A DNA stretch of 64,000 nucleotides from the NCBI RefSeq assembly GCF_039503195.1, contig NZ_JBCJKP010000001.1:8432001-8496000 (forward strand), in the 5' to 3' direction. A model generated the notes under the pieces. The model searched no databases. It saw only the letters and a program-made list of their open reading frames with translations, and was not told the DNA's origin. Shown here piece by piece: positions 33,964 to 42,547 of this stretch; the first letter of the stretch is position 1; each line of letters starts with the position of its first letter. A program made the position numbers and the translations under genes. The stretch is from Streptomyces mirabilis (GTDB taxonomy: Bacteria > Actinomycetota > Actinomycetes > Streptomycetales > Streptomycetaceae).

Positions 33964-35045
33964 CCTCGACCGTCGATCCCCCCTGGGCCCTGCTGGCCGA
34001 ACTCACCCACGGCTGCCCGCTGCGCTGCGCGTATTGCTCCAACCCCGTCGAACTGATCAGTCGGTCAAGAGAGCTGACCGCCGAACAATGGACCGACGTC
34101 TTTCACCAAGCCGCTGAACTGGGCGTTGTCCAGACCCACCTGTCCGGCGGCGAACCCCTCCTCAGGCGCGATCTCGCCCGGATCGTCGCCGCCGCCGACA
34201 CCGTGGGCCTCTACACCCAGCTCGTCACCAGCGGTGTGGCCCTGCACGAGCGAAGGCTCGCGGAGCTGCTGGACGCGGGACTGCGCAGCGTCCAGCTCTC
34301 CGTACAGCACACCGATCCCCAGGCCGCCGAACGCATCGCGGGAGCCCGCGCGTTCACCGCCAAGGAGCGCGCCGCACGACTGGTGCGGGCGACAGGGCTG
34401 CCACTCGGTCTGAATGTCGTGCTGCACCGGGCCAACATCGACGCCGTCGACGACCTGATCACGCTCGCCGTCACCTGGGGCGCCGACCGGATCGAGCTCG
34501 CCCACACGCAGTACTACGGCTGGGCCGCCCGCAACCGTGCCGCCCTGCTGCCGACCCGGGATCAGGTCGAACAGGCTCGCGTCACCGTGCGCCGCCGACG
34601 CGAACAACTCACCGGTTCCCTGGAGTTGGTCTGGGTCGCCCCGGACCTGCTCGACGCCACCGCGAAACCCTGCATGGGCGGCTGGGGCGCCGTTTCCCTC
34701 ACCGTCGCCCCGGACGGCACCGCCCTCCCGTGCCCCTCCGCCGCGACACTCCCCGCACTCGACGCGCCGAACGTGCGCGCACACCGGCTCGACTGGATCT
34801 GGCGCCAGTCGAAGGCCTTCAACGCCTACCGGGGCGAGGCCTGGATGCCGGACCCCTGCCGCGGCTGCGCCCTGCGCGCGACCGACTTCGGCGGCTGCCG
34901 CTGCCAGGCGTACGCGCTCACCGGCGACGCCTCCCGCACCGACCCGGCCTGCCGCCACGCACCCGACCACCACCTCGTCCGCGCGCTCGTCGACGAGGCC
35001 CCGCTCAGGAACTCCGCCTACGCCTACCGAGAGGGAGGAACATGA
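33960..35045 (+). CDS. pqqE: PqqE radical SAM/SPASM cross-linking enzyme
   Basis: 361 aa. Radical SAM cluster motif CPLRCAYC (residues 19-26), SAM-binding LSGGEPLLRRDL, and SPASM-domain cysteines for auxiliary clusters (CMGGWGAVSLTVAPDG, DPCRGCALRATDFGGCRCQA). It forms the Glu-Tyr carbon-carbon bond in PqqA using SAM and reductant. Its stop overlaps the start of the secreted GH105 gene, so a cytoplasmic cofactor enzyme and an extracellular hydrolase are directly coupled. Confidence 0.9.
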   Translation: MTSTVDPPWALLAELTHGCPLRCAYCSNPVELISRSRELTAEQWTDVFHQAAELGVVQTHLSGGEPLLRRDLARIVAAADTVGLYTQLVTSGVALHERRLAELLDAGLRSVQLSVQHTDPQAAERIAGARAFTAKERAARLVRATGLPLGLNVVLHRANIDAVDDLITLAVTWGADRIELAHTQYYGWAARNRAALLPTRDQVEQARVTVRRRREQLTGSLELVWVAPDLLDATAKPCMGGWGAVSLTVAPDGTALPCPSAATLPALDAPNVRAHRLDWIWRQSKAFNAYRGEAWMPDPCRGCALRATDFGGCRCQAYALTGDASRTDPACRHAPDHHLVRALVDEAPLRNSAYAYREGGT

Positions 35046-36241
35046 GACGACGACTGCGGGCAGCGCTGATGGCGGGCGTGCTCACCACCGCCGTCCTGAC
35101 CACGGTGGCCGCCACCGCACCCCCGACACCTTTACCCCGAGGGCCTGTGGGGAGGCCCGCCGCCGCCCAGGACTGGTCCGTCGCCCTGATCGACTCGACC
35201 ATGGCCCGCTACACCCCGAGCACGATCGGCGGCTGGTCGTACCCGGTCGGGCTGTACCTCTACGGCCAGTACCTCACGTACCAGCGCACGCACGACGCCC
35301 GCTATCTCACCTACATCAAGAGCTATGTCGACCGCTTCGTGTCGAGCGACGGTTCGATCGGCCAGAGCTTCAACAGTCTCGACAGCATGCAGGCGGGCCG
35401 GCTCCTGACGATCCTGCACCACGAGACGGGCCAGGACCGCTACCGCAAGGCGGCCCTGAAGATCCGGAACCGTCTCAACACCTACCCACGCACCTCCGAC
35501 GGAGGCTTCTGGCACGCCGACACCAGCAGCCGGGCCCACCAGCTCTGGTCGGACGGCGTCTACATGGTGAACCCGTTCCTCGTCGAGTACGGCAAGGAGT
35601 TCGGGGACGCGACCTACGCGAACGACGAGGCAGCCAAGCAGCTCTACGTCTACGGCAACCACCTCCAGGTGGCGAGCGGCCTGTTGAAGCACGCCTACGA
35701 CGAGTCGAAGACGGCGAGCTGGGCCGACCCGGCGACCGGCCTCGCCCCGGAGCACTGGTGCCGGGCGGTCGGCTGGTACGCGATGGCGATCGTCAACGTG
35801 CTCGACGCGATCCCGGTCAACCACCCCAGACGGCCCCAACTCATGGGCAGCTTCAGGAGGTTGGCCGCCGGGCTGGAGAAGTACCAGGACCCGGCCACCG
35901 GCCGCTGGTTCCAGGTGATCGACAAGGGTGCCCGCAGCGACAACTGGACCGAGACGTCCTGCTCCAGCATGTTCACCTATGCCCTCTCGCGCGGCGCCCA
36001 GCAGGGCTACCTCGATCCGCACTTCGCGACCGTCGCCGGACGCGGTTACCAGGGCGTCCTGGCCAGGATGTCGGTCGGCTCCGACGGCCGTACCAACCTC
36101 ACCGACATCTCCATCGGCACCAATGTCGGCGACTACGCGTACTACGTCGCCCGCGACCGGGCCACGAACGACTTCCACGGCCTCGGCGCCTTTCTGATCA
36201 TGAACGAACAGCTCACAGCCCACCCACTCAGGACGAGGTGA
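35042..36241 (+). CDS. secreted GH105 unsaturated rhamnogalacturonyl hydrolase
   Basis: 399 aa. Signal peptide (about 1-41), then a GH105/GH88-type (alpha/alpha)6 barrel with the catalytic-loop motif LWSDGVYMVNPFLVEYGKEF. It removes unsaturated uronic acids left by pectate or rhamnogalacturonan lyases. Most bacterial GH105s are cytoplasmic, so the signal peptide is notable. ATG overlaps the pqqE stop; GGGAGGAAC is the Shine-Dalgarno. The next gene follows 7 bases after the stop. Confidence 0.8.
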   Translation: MRRRLRAALMAGVLTTAVLTTVAATAPPTPLPRGPVGRPAAAQDWSVALIDSTMARYTPSTIGGWSYPVGLYLYGQYLTYQRTHDARYLTYIKSYVDRFVSSDGSIGQSFNSLDSMQAGRLLTILHHETGQDRYRKAALKIRNRLNTYPRTSDGGFWHADTSSRAHQLWSDGVYMVNPFLVEYGKEFGDATYANDEAAKQLYVYGNHLQVASGLLKHAYDESKTASWADPATGLAPEHWCRAVGWYAMAIVNVLDAIPVNHPRRPQLMGSFRRLAAGLEKYQDPATGRWFQVIDKGARSDNWTETSCSSMFTYALSRGAQQGYLDPHFATVAGRGYQGVLARMSVGSDGRTNLTDISIGTNVGDYAYYVARDRATNDFHGLGAFLIMNEQLTAHPLRTR

Positions 36242-36248
36242 GTCAGCC

Positions 36249-37034
36249 ATGAGCACCACCAGAAGGACCCTGCTCGGCGCGGCGCTCGGCGGCGCCGCCG
36301 GAGCCGCGGTCGGCATCCCGGCCACCGCCGCCCACGCCGCCTCCTGGCAGCTGAAGTGGTCGCCGTCGGCGAGCGGCGACAAGCTCGGCGCCTTCGAGAC
36401 GATCGAGGACGACCGCGCCGACTCGCACCCCGCGGGCCGGCCGCACATCTTCGCCACCGGCGACAACTGGCGCTTCAACATGCACACCGTCGACCGCGAC
36501 ACCTCCACCGACCGTCAGCGCCAGGAGGTCACCGGGCTGCGTACGAGCGGCAGCAGTTATCTCAAGTGGACAGCCGGGCAGACCTGGCGACTCACGTACT
36601 CGATGTACATCCCGAGCTCGCTGAAGGCGACCACGACCTTCACGCACATCATGCAGATGAAGCAGCCGGGTACCGGCACCTCGCCGATCGTCGTGCAGTC
36701 ACTGCGCCGGGTGAACGGCGTGCAGACCATCGAGCTGAAGCTCGCCATCGACGACATCCTCATCGGCCGCACGGACTTGGATCCGCTGCACGACAAGTGG
36801 ACGGACGTCGACTTCCAGATCAAGGTCGGTGACGGCACGTCGGGCTCGGTCCGCTGGATCCTCAAGAGCGGCTCGACCACGATCATCGACAAGTCCAGGG
36901 CGGGCGTCGACACCTTCCTCGCCGACCGGGTGCGCCCCAAGTGGGGCATCTACCGGTCCCTCGGCGACACCTCCGGGTCCCTGCAGGACTGCTACCTGCT
37001 GCTGACCAACCTGCGCGGCTACCAACTGGTATGA
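36249..37034 (+). CDS. Tat-secreted polysaccharide-lyase-like protein
   Basis: 261 aa. Twin-arginine signal (TTRRTLLGAALGG, cleavage near residue 31 after AHA). The mature part is an all-beta jelly-roll-like sequence (FNMHTVDRDTSTDRQRQEVT, FTHIMQMKQPG, WGIYRSLGDTSGSLQDCYL) resembling the heparin-lyase-I-type Polysacc_lyase family. Likely acts on uronic-acid polysaccharide; exact substrate and PL number cannot be assigned. GAGGTGA serves as ribosome site; it is 12 bases ahead of the fusion gene's start. Confidence 0.65.
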   Translation: MSTTRRTLLGAALGGAAGAAVGIPATAAHAASWQLKWSPSASGDKLGAFETIEDDRADSHPAGRPHIFATGDNWRFNMHTVDRDTSTDRQRQEVTGLRTSGSSYLKWTAGQTWRLTYSMYIPSSLKATTTFTHIMQMKQPGTGTSPIVVQSLRRVNGVQTIELKLAIDDILIGRTDLDPLHDKWTDVDFQIKVGDGTSGSVRWILKSGSTTIIDKSRAGVDTFLADRVRPKWGIYRSLGDTSGSLQDCYLLLTNLRGYQLV

Positions 37035-37045
37035 GGAGCCGTTCC

Positions 37046-40000
37046 ATGAAACCCCCCATGAGAAAACGGAGTTGGGCGGCGAGCGTCTTCTTCGCCTTCG
37101 CCGTCGTACTCGGCCTGACCCACCCCGAGGCCCTCGCGGCCCCCCGAACCGCCACCCCACCCACGTCCACCACGGCGCCCACGTCCACCACCGCACCCCA
37201 CGCCGCCGTCTTCGACGTCCACGACTACGGAGCCAAGGGCGACGGCTCCACCAACGACACCCCCGCCATCAACAAGGCCATCACCGCCGCCAACGCCGCG
37301 GGCGGCGGCACCGTCCGCTTCCCCGCCGGCCAGTACAAGTCCAAGAACACCATCCACATGAAGAGCGAGGTCACTCTTCAAGTGGACAAGGGCGCGACGA
37401 TCCAGGGCTCCAGCGCGGACACCTACGACCCGCCCGAGGCCAACCCCAACGACGCCTACCAGGACTACGGGCACAGCCACTTCCACAACGCGCTGATCTA
37501 CGGCGACCGACTGACACACATCGGCTTCGTCGGTGAGGGCGTCATCGACGGCCTCGGCAACCTCATCACCGGCAACCCCAAGTCCGGCGAGGCCGACAAG
37601 ATCCTCTCGCTGACCCGCTGCGACGGCCTGCGCCTCGGCGACGGCCTCACCCTGCGCCGCGGCGGCCACTTCGCGGCCCTCATCAACGGCTGTACGAACG
37701 TCACCTCGGACCACCTGACCATCGACACCGCGAGCGACCGCGACGGCTGGAACATCATCAGCACGACCAACGTCACGGTCACGAACGCCAACATCAAGGC
37801 CAACGACGACGCCCTCGTCTTCAAGAGCGACTACGCGCTCGGCGCCAAGCTCCCCAACGGCCACGTGCGGGTGAGTGATTCGTATCTGTCGGCGGTGTGC
37901 TGCAACGCCCTGATGTTCGGGTCCGAGACCTGCGGAGACTTCTCCGACTACCAGTTCGCCAAGATCCGCATCGAGGGCTCCAACAAGTCAGGGCTCGGCA
38001 TGGTCTCCATGGACGGCGCGAAGATCTCCGACGTCCACTACCGCGACATCACCATGACCGGCGTCCACTCGCCGATCATGCAGAAGATCGGTACCAGGAA
38101 GCGCTGCGGCAACAGTCCCGGGGTCGGCTCGATCAGCGACGTCACGTACGACAACATCACGGCGACCGGGGTGAGTCCGTCCTTCAGCCCGACGCTGTGG
38201 GGCGAGAGCGGCCACCGGATCAACGGGGTCACCTTCACCAACGTCGACATCACCGTCCCCGGCGGCAACGGCACCATGTCCACCGCCGTGCCGAGCAACG
38301 ACCCGGGCGACTACAACCCGAAGGCCATCGGCACGCGGCCCGCCTACGGCTGGTACGTCCACAACGCCGACAACGTCACCTTCACGGACAGCTCGGTGAA
38401 GTACGCGGCCGACGACGGACGCCCGGCCGTCATCGCGAACGCCGCGAACGGGATCAGGTTCACCCGGTTCACGGCCCAGCGGGGGAGCAACTCACCCCAC
38501 GACGTGGGCTTCCAGAACGTCACCGGCTACTGCCTGACGGACAGCCACAACACCTCGGGCGGCGCGCTGAGGGTTTCCGCCGGCGGCTCCAGTGAGAACT
38601 GCGCTACGGCGGCCAGGAGTACGGCGATGGCGACCACGGCCGTGCAGCGGCCGCGCGCAGGTGTGAAACCGCTCGACCTCGAAAACCCCCGCCAGGCCTT
38701 CCTGCGCGGTTCCGTCGGCGGACTCTTCCTGCACTGGGGCGAACGCACCGCCCCCGCCCACACCAGCTGCACCGCCTGGGAGAACGACGTCACCAACGGC
38801 GGCTGGACTCCGGACTACTGGGTGAACGAGGCCCAGAAACTGCACACCCAGTACCTCGTCCTCGCCACCTTCCACAGCCGCCTCGGCTACGCCCGCCCCT
38901 GGCCCTCGAAGATCCCCGGCAGCTGCTCCACCAAGCGGGACTTCCTCGGCGAACTCATCACCGCCGCCAAGGCCAAGGGCCTCAAGGTCATCCTCTACAT
39001 GACCGACGACCCCCAGTGGCACAACGAGGGCGGCCACGAGTGGCTCGACTCCGCTGCGTACTCCGCCTACAAGGGCACGGACGTCGACCTGACCACCCGT
39101 GACGGCTTCGGCCGCTTCAGCTACGACAACTTCTTCGAGGTCATGGACCGCTATCCGGACCTCGGCGGCTTCTGGATCGACAACGACAACGCGTACTGGG
39201 AGAGCCACGACCTCTACGCCCAGATCCAGCAGAAGCGCCCCAACTACACGCTCAGCAACAACAACGAAGACACGCCGATCATGGACATGATCAGCAATGA
39301 GCAGAAGACGGGCATGACCCCGTCCTACGACTACCCCCAGGCCGTCTACACGGCCCAGCCCCGCCTCACCGAAGCCGACTTCAAGCTGCCGTCGAGCGGA
39401 GCGTGGTGGTACGACGGCTCCAACCCCTCCGTCGACAAGATGCTCACCCTCGGCCGACTGATCACCAACGCGGGCTCCTCCGTGAAGGCCCTGATGGCCG
39501 AGACCGCGCAGGTCAACGGCAAGTTCCCGACGAACCAGGAGGCCTTCAACAACTTCGCCAACTCCTATCTCGGCCCCATCTGGCAGTCACTGCACGGCAC
39601 CGAGGGCGGCGGCTACATGTACGGCGGCCTCAAGCCCGGCTTCTGGAACGACGGAGCCCACGGTGTCACCACGGTCAGCAAGACCGACCCCGACCTGCAG
39701 TACCTTCACGTGCTGACCCCGCCCAGCACCAGCACCCTGCGCATCCGCGACAACGGCTACCGCATCGCCTCCGTCACCAACCTCCGTACCGGAGCGGCTG
39801 TTTCGTGGTCCCAGTCGGGCGGCGTGCTCACTCTGACCGGCCTGGCGAACTGGGACCCCTACGACACCGTCTTCAAGGTCACCACGGCCGGCCGCCAGGG
39901 CATCGCGTCCGGCGTCACGATGTCCGCGAGCGCCGCGGCGAGCGGTCACGGCGCGGCGGCCGCGGGCGACGGCGACTACCTCACCTACTGGGACAGCGAC

Positions 40001-42535
40001 AAGACGCTGCCCGTCAGCCTCACCTTCGACCTCGGCAGCGCGAAGAAGGTCCAGTACATCGGCCTCAACCAGCGCGAGGACTCCGTCGCCTACGCGCGCT
40101 CCGACACCGAGCAGTCCGCACGTATCAAGGACTACAAGGTGTTCCTCAGCAACGACGGGTCCACCTGGGGCAGCGCGGTCAAGACCGGTCAGCTCGCCGG
40201 TCGGCGGGGCATCCAGGGAATCGACCTGACCGCCACCAACGCCCGATACGTACGCCTCGAAGTGGACACCACCTGGGCCGCGTCCACCGACACCACCCGC
40301 TACAAGCGGCTGCGGATCGACGAGGCCTGGATCGGCACGTCGTACGCCACCCCGGCGGCCACCGTCAACACGTACTCGGACAACGGCCAGGCCCTCCGAC
40401 CCGCCATGGGCTGGAGCAGCTGGAGCTTCGTGCGCCGCTGGCCGACCGAGGCGAAGATCAAGGCGCAGGCCGACGCGCTCGTCGCGAGCGGGCTCAAGGA
40501 CCACGGCTTCGTGTACATCAACCTCGACGACTTCTGGCAGAAGTGCGACGCGAACGGATTCGTCGTCGACTCCTACGGACGCTGGACCGTCGACACCGCC
40601 AAATTCCCTGCCGGGATCAAGGCGCTGGCCGACTACATCCACTCCAAGGGGCTCAAGTTCGGCTTCTACGTGACGCCGGGCATCGCCAAGAACGCCGTCA
40701 CCAGGAACACACCGATCGAGGGGACCTCGTACCACGCGGCCGACATCGCGGACACCTCGAAGACCGAGAAGAACTACAACTGCAAGAACATGTACTACAT
40801 CGACTACGGGAAGCCGGGCGCCCAGGAGTTCGTGAACTCGTGGGCCAGGCAGTTCGCCTCCTGGGGAGTCGACTACCTGAAGATCGACGGGGTGGGCAGC
40901 GCCGACATCCCCGACGTCCAGGCCTGGGACAAGGCGCTGCGCGCCACCGGCCGGCCCCTCACCTTCGCCCTCTCCAACAACCTGCCGATCGCGGGCGCCT
41001 CCACCTGGAGGTCACTGGCGAACAGCTGGCGCACCCAGGGCGACGTCGAGTGCTACTGCGGCTCGGGCGCGAACGGCAGCGGCTATCCGCTGACCGACTG
41101 GTCGCACGTCTCCGCCCGCTTCACCTCGGCGGCCAACTGGCAGCAGTACGCGGGCCCGGGGGGCTGGAACGACCTGGACTCGCTGGAGATCGGCAACGGC
41201 GACCAGGCGGGCCTCACCGCCGACCAGCGCCGCTCGCACTTCACCCTGTGGGCGATGGCGGGCGCGCCCCTGCTTCTCGGCACGGACGTGACGAACCTCG
41301 ACTCCGTCGACAAACCGATGCTCACGAACGACCGGCTCATCGGTGTCGACCAGGACGGCGTCGCCGCGAAACGGATCGTGAACAGCGGTGTCAAGCAGGT
41401 CTGGTCCAAGAAGGAGAGCGACGGCCAGTACGTCGTCGCCCTCTTCAACACCGGCACGTCCGGCAACACCACGGTCGGTGTGAACTGGTCGCAGGTCGGC
41501 TTCACCGGCTCCGGTGACGTCACGGACCTGTGGTCGGGCTCCCACAAGGGCACGATCGCCGACTCGTACAGCGCGACCCTGCGCCCCGGGGAGACGCGCC
41601 TGATCCGGGTGAACCCGGTGAGCACCGCCCTGAAGACCGCCGCGGCCTCACCCGGCATGGCGGTGGCGCCCTACGAGTACCTCGGCTGGGGCAGCCCGCA
41701 GAACCCGACCTCGGTCATGTCGGCCACCGGGGTGAAGTGGTTCACGCTCGCGTTCGTCCTCTCCGACGGCTCCTGCAACCCGAAGTGGGACGGCTCGCGC
41801 CCGCTGACCGGCGGCAACGACCAGTCGAAGATCAACGCGATCCGCGCGGCCGGCGGTGACGTCGTCGTCTCCGTCGGCGGCTGGAGCGGCGCCAAACTCG
41901 GCGAGAAGTGCTCCAGCGCCTCGGCGCTCGCGGGCGCCTACCAGAAGGTCGTCAACGCCTACGGCCTCAAGGTCATCGACATCGACATCGAGAACACCGA
42001 GTGGAGCAACGCCACCGTCAGACAACGGGTGATCGACGCGCTGAAGATCGTGAAGGCCGGCAACCCCGGGCTCAAGACGATCATCACCTTCGGCACGACG
42101 ACCGGCGGCCCGGACTCCACCGGCGTCGACATGATCAAGCGCGGCGCCGCCTCGGGCCTCGCCAACGACATCTGGTGCATCATGCCGTTCGACTTCGGCG
42201 GCGGCACCGCGAACATGGGCACGCTCACCACCCAGGCCATGGAGGGCCTCAAGGCGCGGGTCAAGTCGGCTTATGGATACAGCGACGCGACGGCGTACGC
42301 GCACATCGGCCTGTCGTCCATGAACGGCAAGACCGACGACTCCGGTGAGCTGGTCCGCGTCGCCGACTTCAAGACCATGCTCGTCTACGCCCAGCAGCAC
42401 CACATCGGGCGCCTCACCTACTGGTCCGTGAACCGCGACCGGGCCTGCGGCTCCGGTTCCGACGGTGACTCCTGCAGTGGCGTGTCGCAGCAGCCGTACG
42501 ACTACCTCAAGGTCTTCGCCCAGTACACGGGCTGA
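37046..42535 (+). CDS. secreted four-module glycosidase: GH28-GH29-CBM-GH27-GH18
   Basis: 1829 aa in one frame. Signal peptide (1-32) and Thr/Pro linker; GH28 beta-helix (about 54-530; FDVHDYGAKGDG, NDDALVFKS); GH29-like fucosidase (about 540-950; GGLFLHWGE, nucleophile region GGFWIDNDNAYWE); F5/8-type C / CBM32-like module (about 952-1105); GH27 (about 1110-1528; AMGWSSWSF, nucleophile in DYLKIDG, GGWNDLDSLEIGNG); GH18 chitinase-like (about 1535-1829; SVGGWSG, DIDIEN). The GH18 DxxDxDxE lacks its first Asp. Start ATG at 37046 has GAGGAG 7 bases upstream; an ATG at 37031 overlaps the previous stop. Possible targets are pectin galacturonan backbone plus fucosyl and galactosyl/arabinopyranosyl side chains. 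Confidence 0.85.
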   Translation: MKPPMRKRSWAASVFFAFAVVLGLTHPEALAAPRTATPPTSTTAPTSTTAPHAAVFDVHDYGAKGDGSTNDTPAINKAITAANAAGGGTVRFPAGQYKSKNTIHMKSEVTLQVDKGATIQGSSADTYDPPEANPNDAYQDYGHSHFHNALIYGDRLTHIGFVGEGVIDGLGNLITGNPKSGEADKILSLTRCDGLRLGDGLTLRRGGHFAALINGCTNVTSDHLTIDTASDRDGWNIISTTNVTVTNANIKANDDALVFKSDYALGAKLPNGHVRVSDSYLSAVCCNALMFGSETCGDFSDYQFAKIRIEGSNKSGLGMVSMDGAKISDVHYRDITMTGVHSPIMQKIGTRKRCGNSPGVGSISDVTYDNITATGVSPSFSPTLWGESGHRINGVTFTNVDITVPGGNGTMSTAVPSNDPGDYNPKAIGTRPAYGWYVHNADNVTFTDSSVKYAADDGRPAVIANAANGIRFTRFTAQRGSNSPHDVGFQNVTGYCLTDSHNTSGGALRVSAGGSSENCATAARSTAMATTAVQRPRAGVKPLDLENPRQAFLRGSVGGLFLHWGERTAPAHTSCTAWENDVTNGGWTPDYWVNEAQKLHTQYLVLATFHSRLGYARPWPSKIPGSCSTKRDFLGELITAAKAKGLKVILYMTDDPQWHNEGGHEWLDSAAYSAYKGTDVDLTTRDGFGRFSYDNFFEVMDRYPDLGGFWIDNDNAYWESHDLYAQIQQKRPNYTLSNNNEDTPIMDMISNEQKTGMTPSYDYPQAVYTAQPRLTEADFKLPSSGAWWYDGSNPSVDKMLTLGRLITNAGSSVKALMAETAQVNGKFPTNQEAFNNFANSYLGPIWQSLHGTEGGGYMYGGLKPGFWNDGAHGVTTVSKTDPDLQYLHVLTPPSTSTLRIRDNGYRIASVTNLRTGAAVSWSQSGGVLTLTGLANWDPYDTVFKVTTAGRQGIASGVTMSASAAASGHGAAAAGDGDYLTYWDSDKTLPVSLTFDLGSAKKVQYIGLNQREDSVAYARSDTEQSARIKDYKVFLSNDGSTWGSAVKTGQLAGRRGIQGIDLTATNARYVRLEVDTTWAASTDTTRYKRLRIDEAWIGTSYATPAATVNTYSDNGQALRPAMGWSSWSFVRRWPTEAKIKAQADALVASGLKDHGFVYINLDDFWQKCDANGFVVDSYGRWTVDTAKFPAGIKALADYIHSKGLKFGFYVTPGIAKNAVTRNTPIEGTSYHAADIADTSKTEKNYNCKNMYYIDYGKPGAQEFVNSWARQFASWGVDYLKIDGVGSADIPDVQAWDKALRATGRPLTFALSNNLPIAGASTWRSLANSWRTQGDVECYCGSGANGSGYPLTDWSHVSARFTSAANWQQYAGPGGWNDLDSLEIGNGDQAGLTADQRRSHFTLWAMAGAPLLLGTDVTNLDSVDKPMLTNDRLIGVDQDGVAAKRIVNSGVKQVWSKKESDGQYVVALFNTGTSGNTTVGVNWSQVGFTGSGDVTDLWSGSHKGTIADSYSATLRPGETRLIRVNPVSTALKTAAASPGMAVAPYEYLGWGSPQNPTSVMSATGVKWFTLAFVLSDGSCNPKWDGSRPLTGGNDQSKINAIRAAGGDVVVSVGGWSGAKLGEKCSSASALAGAYQKVVNAYGLKVIDIDIENTEWSNATVRQRVIDALKIVKAGNPGLKTIITFGTTTGGPDSTGVDMIKRGAASGLANDIWCIMPFDFGGGTANMGTLTTQAMEGLKARVKSAYGYSDATAYAHIGLSSMNGKTDDSGELVRVADFKTMLVYAQQHHIGRLTYWSVNRDRACGSGSDGDSCSGVSQQPYDYLKVFAQYTG

Positions 42536-42547
42536 GGGGACGAACCC

